Positions 20,029 to 29,208 of a stretch of DNA of 64,000 nt are shown one piece after another (positions within the stretch are counted from its first letter, which is position 1; every line of letters begins with the position of its first letter). The translations under genes and the position numbers were made by a program. Origin of the DNA: Didymella arachidicola (Eukaryota > Ascomycota > Dothideomycetes > Pleosporales > Didymellaceae); NCBI GenBank assembly GCA_016630955.3, contig CM049999.1, positions 1,399,629 through 1,463,628 on the forward strand. The letters are read 5' to 3'. A model generated the notes under the pieces. That model saw only the letters and a list, made by a program, of their open reading frames with translations. It was not told the DNA's origin and searched no databases.

Positions 20029-23000
20029 GGTATGTGGCTGGTTCCCATGTGTTTTCTGAGTCGGGGTATCCTAACCACTTGACTAGGTACTCGGTACTGC
20101 GTCCTTTCTTCCGTTGTTTTATTATTTTTTCGACTTCCCATTCGTCCTGGCCGTCTGCCTGGTAGTGGAAGTCTTTCTGGATTGGCGTTCTAGGGTCGGC
20201 TGGTTCCAACAGCGAGATGTGGAACACTGGATGGATCTTTGCATCCTTGGGCAGCGCAAGTCGATAGTTGACTGAGCTGATTTGTTTGGAAATGAAAAAT
20301 GGTCCGACCTTGACTTTGTCCAGTTTTTTCGTTAGTCGCCGTGTGCGTAGGTTTTTCGTAAGGAGATACACTTTATCCCCCTCCTTTAGCAGAGGCGCCG
20401 TTTTTCGTTTCTTGTTAACGTAAGAGATGCTTCGTGACTGAGCTTTGGCGATGTTATCGAGCGATTTTCTGTGTACTTCCTTCAGTGCTTCGACGGAGTT
20501 AATCGCTGATTCCGTTTGAATGTTACTGTCCAATGATCTGGTAAAGAGATTTGGGTGTCTCCCGTGGTTTGCGAAGAACGGCGTTACGCCTGTTGCTTCT
20601 GACAATTTGTTGTTGTACGCGATTTGTGCCATAGGTAGCAGTGAAACCCAGTTGTCTTGCTGCTGGTTGCAGTAGATGCGGAGGTACGTCTCCATTGTTT
20701 GGTTTACTCGTTCTGTTTGGCCATCCGTCTGCGGATGATACGCGGTTGACAGTTTTTTCTTGGTACCAATGGCTGCTAACAGCGTGGTCCAGTAGTTCGA
20801 TGTAAACAACTTGTCTCTATCGCTAATGATTGATTCGGGAATGCCGTGGTGTCGAACAATCCTATCCAGGTACACTCGTGCGAGCTGCTCTGCAGTGTAG
20901 CTGTGGCGGAAAGGCACAAACTCAGCGGCTTTCGTGAATCGATCGACTACAACGAAGATTGAGTCATAGGTGTATCCTGTTACAGGATCCTTGGAGACAG
21001 GTAGCTGTGTAACGAAATCCATCGTGATATTCGTCCATGGTGCCGTTGGCGGCTCCATTGCCTGTGCTTCTCCATACTTGGCGTGCGTGCTGTGTTTGTT
21101 CTGCTGACAGCTTACACAATTCTTGATGAACTTGGCGACCTTGTCGCGCATGTTTGGGAACTCGTAATGTCTCTTGATGAGTTCCATTGTTCTGGTGATA
21201 CCGGGGTGTCCATGAAGCGGGTCATCGTGGTGACTGCTTATGACTTCTTCCTCCAGTTCCTCTGGTACCTGTGATGGTACATGATGCTCTTGGCGTACTA
21301 GCATCATATTGTTGAGCTGCTGGGACGGTCCTAACGATCCGTCGCTATTGATACCAAGGATCGCCGATTCGTTGATCGTCTTGGATCCTGCGAGGTCGTG
21401 TCGTCGACTAAGTGCGTCGGCTCTGCCGTTGTCCTTTCCTGGTGTATAGAGGATCTTGAATTTGTATTGTCCGAGGGTCTCGGACCATCGTACTTGTCGT
21501 CTGTTCAATACCTTTGTCGTCGTGAAGTGTACCAGGTTTTTGTGATCCGTGTAGATCGTAAGTTCCGAACAACTTTCAGCGTAGACTCGCCAATGTTCTA
21601 GGGCGGATACGATCGCGAGTAGTTCTTTGTCGTGTACGTCGTATCGTTCTTCGGGTCCTGAGAACTTGCGTGAGTAGTAGGCAATCGGGTGCCATTGACC
21701 ATCTCGTTCTTGTGTAATGCATGCTCCTAATGCCAAATCTGAGGCATCTGTTTCCATCCGCAGCGGCTCTCCGCTCCTGAATGTAACCAATGTGGGTGGA
21801 TCTACACAAGCTTGCTTTAGTGTTTCGAAAGCTTTGTCCTGATCCTCGCCCCACTTGAAGGGTGTGTCCTTCCGCGTAAGTTTCGTAAGCGGCAAGGCCT
21901 TCGTGGAGTAATCTTTGATGAAGCGTCGGTTGAAGTTAACAAACCCAAGGAACTCTTGGATGTTCTTGACGGTTTTGGGTGTTGGCCAATCTTTTACAAC
22001 CTGAATCTTTTCTTGGCTCATCTTGACTCCGTATCGTCCTACTACAAACCCTAGGAACTCGACTTCTTCCTTGTGCCATTCGCATTTCTCGGGTTTCAAG
22101 CGTAGGTGCGCTGCTCCTAGGCAGACAAGCACTTGTCGTACGTGTTCGACATGCTCTTCTAGTGTCTTGCTGTACACTAGGATGTCATCGAGGTACGCTA
22201 CCACGGTAATGTCTAAGTGTGCCCTTAGTACGTTGTTGATTAAGGCCTGACATGTCGCTGGTGCGTTGGTGAGCCCGAATGGCATAACCAAATACTCGTA
22301 ATGACCATAACGGGTTCTAAACGCCGTCTTCCATTCTTCGCCTTCCTTCATGCGGATGAGGTTGTACGCCCCTCTTAAATCCAACGCAGTGAAGTACTGT
22401 GCTCCGGCTAGCCGATCCTGTAGCTCGCTGATGTTCGGTAGCGGGTAACGGTTCTTGATCGTGATATCGTTGAGTTTTCGGAAATAAACGCAAGGTCGTA
22501 GCTTGCCGTCTTTCTTGGGTACGAATAGAACGGGAAATCCTGCTGGGGATTCTGATTCTCTGATGAATCCTTTCTCGAGGTTCTCCTTAAGGTATTTGCG
22601 CATTTCCTCAAGTTCCTTTTCGGACATCTGGTATATGGGCCCGAATGGGGGCTTCTTGCCTGGCTCGAGCTTAATCTCGTGGTCCCATTCTTGGTGCTGC
22701 GGTAGTGCTTTCGCAGTCTTCTCATCGCGGAAGAGGTCTATAAACTCTCTGTATTCGTCCGGGATGTCAGGAGTTGTACTGTTCTCCTTAACCGTCGCTT
22801 TGTGATCCAGGGGCTGGTTGGTATCTGCACGGTCGACCGCTCTATCTTGGCGCGTCTTGTTCGAAGAGATGTTGTTGATCTCCTTCTCATCCACCAGCTG
22901 CGTCGTGAGCTGCGCGGGTCGCTGTCCGGGTGTACCTGATCCGTGACACGTGAGCGTTATTCGCTGGTTCTTCCAGTCGATCCATGGATTGTGCTCTCTC

Positions 23001-23404
23001 AACCAAGGAAGTCCTAATATGATATCGTGGGCGGCCGTTCCCAGAACATCTAGGTCTATCAATTCCTCGTGGTTGAATACTTTCAGACGTCGCTGTACCA
23101 CTTCGTGGGTCACAGTCGACTCTCCTGGCATTGGTTCTCCGTTGGCTACTCGTAAAGGGTATGGTTCCTCCTTTCTTCGCTTCTGCAAGCCTGCTTGCGC
23201 GATAGCGGATTGAGACACGTAGTTACTTTGTGCTCCTGAGTCCAACAATGCCGTCATCCTGGTGCCTTCTAGCACGACAGGGAATTTGATGAGGGACTGG
23301 GCCTCATTGGAATCCTGACGTCGATTCCGGGAGCCCTGGACTGCGTTGAGTGAAAGCTCTCGTCCGGGTCGTCCTTGGCGTCTGTTTGCCATATGTCTAA
23401 AAAA
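19916..23404 (-). CDS. Pol polyprotein of Gy-1 (PR-RT-RNaseH-IN-chromodomain)
   Basis: Expressed by -1 frameshift from gag at 23398-23404; the open frame itself extends back to 23476. In order: aspartic protease (ALLDSGAQSNYVS), reverse transcriptase (YLDDILVYS active site, LVMPFGLTNAP), RNase H (METDASDLALG, YTDHKNL), integrase zinc-binding region (HPGIT...HYEFPN...CVSCQQNK), catalytic core (TMDFVTQLP, IISDRDKLFTSNYW, YHPQTDGQTERVNQ), and a C-terminal chromodomain (EWEVEKIIKQRKKG, EYLVKWLGYPDSENTWEP). The chromodomain marks a chromovirus, targeting insertion to modified chromatin. It differs from Gy-2 in one normally conserved RT segment: PCVYFRKLN here, PCIDYRKLN in Gy-2, which may impair RT. 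After the chromodomain the tail diverges completely from Gy-2, where pol overlaps the antisense gene. Confidence 0.92.
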   Translation of the reverse strand, partial: FFRHMANRRQGRPGRELSLNAVQGSRNRRQDSNEAQSLIKFPVVLEGTRMTALLDSGAQSNYVSQSAIAQAGLQKRRKEEPYPLRVANGEPMPGESTVTHEVVQRRLKVFNHEELIDLDVLGTAAHDIILGLPWLREHNPWIDWKNQRITLTCHGSGTPGQRPAQLTTQLVDEKEINNISSNKTRQDRAVDRADTNQPLDHKATVKENSTTPDIPDEYREFIDLFRDEKTAKALPQHQEWDHEIKLEPGKKPPFGPIYQMSEKELEEMRKYLKENLEKGFIRESESPAGFPVLFVPKKDGKLRPCVYFRKLNDITIKNRYPLPNISELQDRLAGAQYFTALDLRGAYNLIRMKEGEEWKTAFRTRYGHYEYLVMPFGLTNAPATCQALINNVLRAHLDITVVAYLDDILVYSKTLEEHVEHVRQVLVCLGAAHLRLKPEKCEWHKEEVEFLGFVVGRYGVKMSQEKIQVVKDWPTPKTVKNIQEFLGFVNFNRRFIKDYSTKALPLTKLTRKDTPFKWGEDQDKAFETLKQACVDPPTLVTFRSGEPLRMETDASDLALGACITQERDGQWHPIAYYSRKFSGPEERYDVHDKELLAIVSALEHWRVYAESCSELTIYTDHKNLVHFTTTKVLNRRQVRWSETLGQYKFKILYTPGKDNGRADALSRRHDLAGSKTINESAILGINSDGSLGPSQQLNNMMLVRQEHHVPSQVPEELEEEVISSHHDDPLHGHPGITRTMELIKRHYEFPNMRDKVAKFIKNCVSCQQNKHSTHAKYGEAQAMEPPTAPWTNITMDFVTQLPVSKDPVTGYTYDSIFVVVDRFTKAAEFVPFRHSYTAEQLARVYLDRIVRHHGIPESIISDRDKLFTSNYWTTLLAAIGTKKKLSTAYHPQTDGQTERVNQTMETYLRIYCNQQQDNWVSLLPMAQIAYNNKLSEATGVTPFFANHGRHPNLFTRSLDSNIQTESAINSVEALKEVHRKSLDNIAKAQSRSISYVNKKRKTAPLLKEGDKVYLLTKNLRTRRLTKKLDKVKVGPFFISKQISSVNYRLALPKDAKIHPVFHISLLEPADPRTPIQKDFHYQADGQDEWEVEKIIKQRKKGRSTEYLVKWLGYPDSENTWEPATYLTNCQQMLKEFEQASQALPRSGPASSPAASPQRRPRY

Positions 23405-25521
23405 GACTCGTCCTGGGGCATAAAACCGCTCAGGCGTTTTAGCGTTTCGTGGTTCCTGCACTTCGGGTGGAAGCACTCAGCCCATTCTTGGCCGTAGCAC
23501 CTCTCGTTTTGTACCATGTGCATGTTGAATATGTCTTCCACGCATTCAATTCCTGGAAAGTGGAGATTCGTGCGCTTATCCCACAAGTGTTCTGCGCAAT
23601 AGGTATCCATACATTCCCACCAGTATTCCTCGCAGCCCTCGGGCTTACTCGGAAACCATCCACTGTCCAGTTTGTACTGTCTGTGGTCTTCGCAGGCTTC
23701 GTGGTAGCACTGCGTAGGTGGTAGTCGAGGATGGTACGGGTTTCGAATATCCTGGAACAGCTTCGACGTATAGCTCGGCGTTGGCAAAGCGGGCTGTCGG
23801 TCGAAGTCGGGTTCGTCTCGACTTCGAGCGTATAAGTTGTAGTCGTCCAGCTGTTGCTGAGTTGCAGAGTTGCTTTCTTTCCAGCGGATAAAGTCTTCCG
23901 TGTGCCATTCCTTGTTAGTCTTCTGTGCGTTGGCTACCTGTTGGTCGAATCTCTCAAGTGCTTCGGGGTCACCGAGCAAGTACCGTCTTGACCGTTGAAT
24001 ATTTTCTTCCGTCATCCAATCACGGACAGACTCGACATCCTGTAGGCTTGGTGTCTGGATAGTAACGGATGACGCCTCTCCCTTGTGCTCTGGGATGTTG
24101 TTGACAATGGTCAAATTTATCGTTGGTACTCGAGGTTCTTGAAAGACAGGAGTCTGGGTGGATTGGTCGCGCGAGACCATCATGTCCTGACTATGTTGCG
24201 TTTTGTCGCATACAATTAAACGTTTCCCTTCCTTTGAATAGTACTTGTCGTTGAGCCGGAAAAAGGAATCGTAGTATCGTTTGCCGACAATAATGCTGTC
24301 GTCCTTAATGTCGCACTCTACCACATGGTGTTGGCGGGGATCATTGTCAATCCACTCCTCCTTAGGGTAGGGTGTTGGTGACCGAACTTGTTTGTTCGAA
24401 ACATCTTCGTCGGATTCCTCAATGTAGTCGTCATCGAGTCCGGAAGTGGGGTCTTCCATGAGACGTCCCATCTCATTAGTAACGACCTCCCACTCTTGGT
24501 CGCCGCTGTCGTCATGAGCCAGCATGTTCAGCTGTCTGGTCACTTTGTTCTTCATGCGACAGTCGCGGGCGTAGTGGCCTGTCTTGCCACAGCCGTAACA
24601 AGTCACTGAAGACTTATCACCGCGGTTGTTACTACCCTTCTTTTTCTCATTCCATCGTTCAGGTCCTTTGTTAATGTTGGAGAGGTCCATTGCTGCAGGA
24701 CCGTAGTATCCACTGTTCGTATCGTTGTGGACACGGCGTCCCATGTTGGCTTGGTAAGGGCCGCCACGTTGGCCACGGCGGTAGTTGTTGTTGCGCCATT
24801 GGTTGCGTGGAGCCTGGGGTGGGCGAGCGACTTGAGTCACGGCTCGCGCACGAGGGTCCTCTCTTAATTCTTGTTGAAGGTCGTAGAGCTTGACGTCGAT
24901 ACTGATCGCTTCGTTTACTAGTGCGTCGAAGGTATCGGTAGCTGCGGCAGTCCGCATGAGCTCCTCCTTGACCTTGGGCTTAAGGCCTTGTTTGAACATG
25001 GTCATCAGCGCAACGTCGTCCCAGCCGGTGAACGTAGCTACTTGCTGAAACTTGGCAGCGTAGTCGGCGGCGGACGCAGTTTGTCGGATGCGCTGAATCT
25101 CGCGTCGGGCGATGGTTGGTTCGTTGTGCACTCCAAATACTTGGCGAATCTGTTCCTTGAACAGATCGAAGTCTTCGATCCATGGGTCGATGTCTGCTGA
25201 GTTGCTTGCTCCGTCGTGGTAACGGCGAATAAAGGGTTTGATCCAAGTGAACGCGCGATCCTTCATAAACGTACTCACAAAAGTGACACGTTTCTCCTCT
25301 GGGATGCGTTCTCCTTGGAACATGAAAAACAGATCGAACTTCATGAGCCAGTCTTCCAGCTTGTCGCGAGTGCCATCGAAGGCCTCGGGTTTAGCCACTG
25401 GGTAAACACTGGTAGGGGCAGGCGCCGCTGCCTCCTCGTCCATGTCGAGATCGTCATCAGCCGTACGGCGTGATGCGTTGGAGTTGCTTGGGGTAGCACG
25501 GGATCCTGAGGTAGTACTCAT
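23269..25521 (-). CDS. Gag protein of Gy-1
   Basis: 750 residues from ATG 25521 (MSTTSGSRATPSNS), only 17 nt inside the 5' LTR. The retrotransposon gag domain (PF03732 type) covers residues ~45-210 (EAFDGTRDKLEDWLMKFDLFF to the EELMRTAAATD region). A basic RG-rich linker is followed by a CCHC nucleocapsid knuckle CYGCGKTGHYARDC near residue 308. Unusually, about 430 residues follow the knuckle. They are acidic and contain three CX4CX2H motifs (CYHEACEDH, CMDTYCAEH, CFHPKCRNH). The 3' end overlaps pol by about 200 nt, the region holding the slippery site. It is almost identical to the Gy-2 Gag, with scattered substitutions. Forms the capsid-like particle. Confidence 0.92.
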   Translation of the reverse strand: MSTTSGSRATPSNSNASRRTADDDLDMDEEAAAPAPTSVYPVAKPEAFDGTRDKLEDWLMKFDLFFMFQGERIPEEKRVTFVSTFMKDRAFTWIKPFIRRYHDGASNSADIDPWIEDFDLFKEQIRQVFGVHNEPTIARREIQRIRQTASAADYAAKFQQVATFTGWDDVALMTMFKQGLKPKVKEELMRTAAATDTFDALVNEAISIDVKLYDLQQELREDPRARAVTQVARPPQAPRNQWRNNNYRRGQRGGPYQANMGRRVHNDTNSGYYGPAAMDLSNINKGPERWNEKKKGSNNRGDKSSVTCYGCGKTGHYARDCRMKNKVTRQLNMLAHDDSGDQEWEVVTNEMGRLMEDPTSGLDDDYIEESDEDVSNKQVRSPTPYPKEEWIDNDPRQHHVVECDIKDDSIIVGKRYYDSFFRLNDKYYSKEGKRLIVCDKTQHSQDMMVSRDQSTQTPVFQEPRVPTINLTIVNNIPEHKGEASSVTIQTPSLQDVESVRDWMTEENIQRSRRYLLGDPEALERFDQQVANAQKTNKEWHTEDFIRWKESNSATQQQLDDYNLYARSRDEPDFDRQPALPTPSYTSKLFQDIRNPYHPRLPPTQCYHEACEDHRQYKLDSGWFPSKPEGCEEYWWECMDTYCAEHLWDKRTNLHFPGIECVEDIFNMHMVQNERCYGQEWAECFHPKCRNHETLKRLSGFMPQDESFLDIWQTDAKDDPDESFHSTQSRAPGIDVRIPMRPSPSSNSLSC
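23398..23404 (-). promoter_or_regulatory. -1 ribosomal frameshift site, Gy-1 gag/pol
   Basis: On the minus strand the gag codons TCT TTT TTA contain T TTT TTA, the X XXY YYZ heptamer. Shifting back one base leads directly into the pol frame (FFRHMANRR). Same site as in Gy-2 at 42877-42883. Confidence 0.75.
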
Positions 25522-25538
25522 CTTGGGGGTGTTCAAAA

Positions 25539-26007
25539 TGTTGAAGTCGTACTTTAAGCAAAGCTCGTAAGCACTAATTCTATTGGTTCTCAGGGATGAG
25601 TACGGTGACAGGAAGCCGAAGGGGTTGGTTGCAATAAGGTGTACAGATACGATCTGTCAGTCTTGAAAGCAAGGTAACGATGAGTAGTACAGAGTAGACT
25701 GTCTAGCTCGAAGGTTGGGTTTGAGATCCAAAGACAAACTTGATAACTTAGGTTGAACACACACTGTAAGAGTTGTGTTCCTACTAGAATATATACTTAG
25801 TAGGAAAGCTAGAGTATCCCTTAATGCGCCTTGTTCCCTTGTAACTCGGGATGCATTGTCTTCCCAGGATGTGGTGGCATCCTGTGATTCTTGGGATGAC
25901 GCTTCTTGGCGGGATGTCGACGCATGTCACGTGACACGTGACACGCTGTCATCCAAGCGCTTGCCCCGCTTCCCATCAGTACCTTGTTTCCTTCAGAGAT
26001 CGTAACA
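25539..26007 (-). repeat. 5' LTR of Gy-1 (U3 type c)
   Basis: 469 bp. The R/U5-like part matches all family LTRs. The U3 part has GGGATG-type repeats (about 25838-25925) followed by GTCACGTGACACGTGACAC. It is unrelated to the U3 of the element's other LTR. A TATA-like segment (GAATATATACTTAG) precedes the conserved half. Confidence 0.9.
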
Positions 26008-27289
26008 TAGCCTAGTATATTTATAAAGTATTAACTAAGGCTAAAAGTAAAGTTTAGTTATAAGTATAACTATAAGAAAGCCCTCTATAAGAATCCTAAG
26101 ATAATATAAGGCTAGTTTAGCCTAGTAGCTAATATTAAAGCTAAGTATAGTATTATAAACAAAGATATATATAACTTTAATAAGACTAGCTTTATAATAG
26201 GTTAGATTACCCCTAGAGTAGTAGTTATAGATATAGAGAACTAAAGATAAGTAAAGTAGATATAGCTAGGTAATAAGAAGTAGGCTATATTAATCTTAGG
26301 TGTAAATACTATAGAGTAGGCTATTCTACCCTTTATTATCTTTAAAGCTAAAACCTACACTACTAACTAGTCTAAGGATAAAAATCTACCCTAGGACTAG
26401 GTAATTAAGGTCTCTAAGAATAGCTAGACTAATAATAAGCTTAGTCTTAACTAGTTAAAGTACTTTAATAGGTATACTAAGAAGCGTACCTATAGGACCT
26501 ACTATTTGCTACTTATAGACGGCTATAAGAGCTACTAGGCTGTAGTATTTACCTAATACTATAAAGAAAATAAGATTATAACTCTTATAATGCCTATATA
26601 CTTATTACACCTCTTATAGCTACTTAATATAGGTTATTTTACCCCTTTGAAGTAAGAGTATAGGTATTAGGTTAATAAGCTCTTATATAACTAGATTAAC
26701 TATATAGATAAGTAGTTATTTCTAGTATACTTAAGAGTAGTATATAATACAACTATTACCTCTAGTAATATCTAGAGAGGGTTCTAAGGCGCTAGATTAG
26801 TCCTCTTTAACCTAGAATAGGTTATATTAACTCTTAATATAAGGCTGTAGACTCTATTACCCTAACTACCTACTAATAATAAGCTCTAGCAGTTCTAAAC
26901 CCCTAAAAACCTACTTAAATTTTAGTTACAATTAACTCTAATTTAAGATAAGTATAAGAGGTAGTAGGGCAGCTTACTAAATTTAGTATATAGCGCGCTA
27001 GAGTACTATATAAAGAGGGGAGTAAAGGTAGTATACTAGCTTATATTAATAAGAAAGGAATATAATAAGCTTTAAGAGGCTCTAGTAGCTGCAATAGAGC
27101 GGAAATTATATAAAAAGAAGTAAATTTAAATAGAAGAGAGTATAATAGTTAAAGAAGTATAGCGTTTAACTACTCTAAAGGAGTTTAGCGTGCGTAGTAA
27201 TAGTAAGAAGCTAAAGAAGAAGATACGCGCTAAAAGAGGTAAACTATCCTAATAATAGTATAGAATATATAGAGAAATAAAGTATAATA
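26008..27289 (+). pseudogene. RIP-saturated pogo transposase relic Pg-G (5' end lost)
   Basis: TA-rich sequence that aligns codon by codon with the transposase of Pg-C/Pg-H. It begins near the SxFVKRQPRLKVKFSRKYDYKRALCEDP region, passes the degraded DETGF, DGHESH and LQPLDVGCFAPLK motifs, and ends with the RIPed CCHC region. Almost every CpA/TpG has become TpA, leaving stops in all frames. The start is cut off at the Gypsy 5' LTR. Pg-C is inserted at a TA near its 3' end, and about 50 bp of TA-rich sequence continues at 29155-29208. Confidence 0.85.
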
Positions 27290-29154
27290 ACGTACCTCAC
27301 GGGTAAGTGGGCCACCCTGTCTAGTGGGCCACTTTTGCCAAGACCACACCAAACTTCACATTAAATTGTAGTATAGTAACAGCACCTCGCGTATGGGGGT
27401 TCTGAGGAAGACGTCCTGGCAAGGTCCATGGTAGATAAGTGTTATTTACACGTTCGCGCGTTGTGCCCTGTCTCTCCGCACGTTCCACACCGTCGTTGGG
27501 ATAGTTCACCTCCTTCAGCGCGCATCCTCTTCTTTGGCTTCTTACCATCACCACGCACGCCAAACTCCTTTAGAGCAGTTAAACGCTGTGCCTCTTCAAC
27601 TGTTATGCTCCCTCCTGTTTGAATTCGCTTCCTTTTATGTGATTTGCGCTCTGTTGCAGCTGCTAGAGCCTCTCGAAGCTCATCACGTTCCTTTCTCATC
27701 AACGCAAGCTGGTGCGCTACCTTTGCTCCCCCCTTTGCATAGTGCTCTAGCGCGCTATACACTGAATTTGGTGAGCTGCCCTGCTGCCTCTTATACTTGT
27801 CTCGAATTAGAGTTGATTGCGACTGAAATTCAAGCAGGTTTTTGGGGGTTTGGGACTGCCAGGGCTCGTTGTTGGTAGGTAGTTGGGGTGATGGAGTCCG
27901 CAGCCTCACATTGAGGGTTGATATGACCCGTTCTGGGTCAAAGGGGACCAATCCAGCGCCTCGGAACCCTCCCTGGATGTTGCTAGGGGTGATAGTCGCG
28001 TTATATGCTGCTCTTAAGCATACTAGGAACGACTGCTTGTCTATGTGGTTGATCCGGTTGCGCGAGAGCTTGTTGACCTGATGCCCGTACTCCCGCTTCA
28101 AAGGGGCAAAACAACCCACATCAAGCGGCTGCAAGAGGTGCGATGAGTGCGCAGGCATTGTAAGAGTTACAATCTTGTTCTCTTTGCAGTATTGGGTGAA
28201 TGCTGCGGCCTGGTGGCTCTCATGGCCGTCTATAAGTAGCAAACGGTGGGTCCCATAGGTACGCTCCTTAGTATGCCTGTTAAAGTGCTTCAACCAGTCA
28301 AGACCAAGCTCGTTGTTGGTCCAGCCGTTCTCAGAGACCCCAATTACCCAGTCCTGGGGCAGATCTTTGTCCTTAGACCAGTTGGTGGTGTGGGTTTTGG
28401 CTTTAAGGATAATAAAGGGTGGAATAGCCCACCCTGCAGCATTTACGCCTAAGATTAACGTAGCCCACTCCTTATTGCCTGGCTGTATCTGCTTTGCTCG
28501 TCCTCGGTTCTCTACGTCTGCAACCACTGCTCCAGGGGTAATCTGACCCATTGCAAAGCCAGTCTCGTCAAAGTTGTACGTGTCTTCGTCCACAATGCCG
28601 TACTTAGCTTTGACATTAGCTACTAGGCTGAACCAGCCCTGTATTATCTCAGGATCCTCGCAGAGGGCTCTCTTGTAGTCATACTTGCGACTAAACTTTA
28701 CTTTTAGCCTTGGTTGACGCTTTACAAACGTACTGGGCCAATTTCGGCCAACAGGGGCCATTCCACGCTCTTGTCGCAGCAAATTGGCCATATCAGCCAC
28801 ATCTGACAAGCGAGGGGGTTCTCCTCGCTGTATAAGGTAAAGAACGTGATCAACAATCGCCTCCTCTGCGTGCTCATCCAGATACCGTCGGCTAGGCATA
28901 GAATCAACTCTTGAGGGCTGTCCAGCGCGTCGTTGGGCTAGTGTAGTTCGGGGCACGTTGAAGATAGCTGCAACGCGTCGCAGGGAGAGATTCGCATCCT
29001 GTTTGATAGCTTGAAGTGCAAGCTGTATCCGAGCTTCTTTTAACGCGTCTGATTGACCTTGTTGTTGAGGCATTAGTGTAGGGAGAGAGTTTTGGTGTGG
29101 TCTTGGCAAAAGTGGCCCACTAGACAGGGTGGCCCACTTACCCGTGAGGTACGT
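27290..29154 (-). mobile_element. Intact pogo/Fot1-type transposon Pg-C (1865 bp)
   Basis: Flanked by TA (27288-27289, 29155-29156). The terminal inverted repeats are identical for at least 60 bp: ACGTACCTCACGGGTAAG at the tip, two direct repeats built on GTGGGCCAC, then TTTTGCCAAGACCACACC. With perfect repeats and an open transposase this copy looks capable of transposition. It sits inside the RIP-saturated Pg-G but shows no RIP itself, so it arrived later. Confidence 0.93.
27442..29073 (-). CDS. Pg-C transposase, intact DDE (DD35D) pogo-type
   Basis: 543 residues from ATG 29073 (MPQQQGQSDALKEARIQL). An upstream in-frame TTG is not a credible start. Domains in order: Psq-like HTH (LSLRRVAAIFNVPRTTLAQRR, ~30-50), CENP-B-type HTH (DEHAEEAIVDHVLYL to FVKRQPRLKVKFSR, ~70-140), DDE_1 catalytic core with Asp in YNFDETGF, Asp in LLLIDGHESH, and Asp in LQPLDVGCFAPLK 36 positions later. 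A basic segment (RKSHKRKRIQ) follows, and a C-terminal CCHC knuckle CGTCGETGHNARTC. All catalytic residues are present. The enzyme cuts and pastes the element at TA targets in the nucleus. It could mobilise the related damaged copies Pg-A, Pg-G and Pg-H if terminal repeats are recognised across subfamilies. Confidence 0.95.
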   Translation of the reverse strand: MPQQQGQSDALKEARIQLALQAIKQDANLSLRRVAAIFNVPRTTLAQRRAGQPSRVDSMPSRRYLDEHAEEAIVDHVLYLIQRGEPPRLSDVADMANLLRQERGMAPVGRNWPSTFVKRQPRLKVKFSRKYDYKRALCEDPEIIQGWFSLVANVKAKYGIVDEDTYNFDETGFAMGQITPGAVVADVENRGRAKQIQPGNKEWATLILGVNAAGWAIPPFIILKAKTHTTNWSKDKDLPQDWVIGVSENGWTNNELGLDWLKHFNRHTKERTYGTHRLLLIDGHESHQAAAFTQYCKENKIVTLTMPAHSSHLLQPLDVGCFAPLKREYGHQVNKLSRNRINHIDKQSFLVCLRAAYNATITPSNIQGGFRGAGLVPFDPERVISTLNVRLRTPSPQLPTNNEPWQSQTPKNLLEFQSQSTLIRDKYKRQQGSSPNSVYSALEHYAKGGAKVAHQLALMRKERDELREALAAATERKSHKRKRIQTGGSITVEEAQRLTALKEFGVRGDGKKPKKRMRAEGGELSQRRCGTCGETGHNARTCK

Positions 29155-29208
29155 TATACTTTACTTAAGTATATACTTTATAAATACTATTAATATAATA
29201 ATATAATA

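Larger units (their letters stand above)
18838..26007 (-). mobile_element. Ty3/Gypsy chromovirus-type retrotransposon copy 1 (Gy-1), coding-complete but with mismatched LTRs
   Basis: LTRs lie at 18838-19354 (3' LTR, 517 bp) and 25539-26007 (5' LTR, 469 bp), both TGTT...AACA in plus orientation. Between them, on the minus strand, lie gag, then pol, with an antisense gene (plus strand) between pol and the 3' LTR. The polypurine tract is the complement of 19355-19370. The two LTRs agree in the half with the R/U5 role but have unrelated U3 halves. The 5-bp flanks also disagree: GTATT on the left, TAGCC on the right. The left flank is the 3' part of one pogo copy (Pg-A) and the right flank the 5' part of another (Pg-G). 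This is best explained as a product of recombination between two Gypsy insertions. Gag-pol is nearly identical to Gy-2 and not RIPed. Confidence 0.9.
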
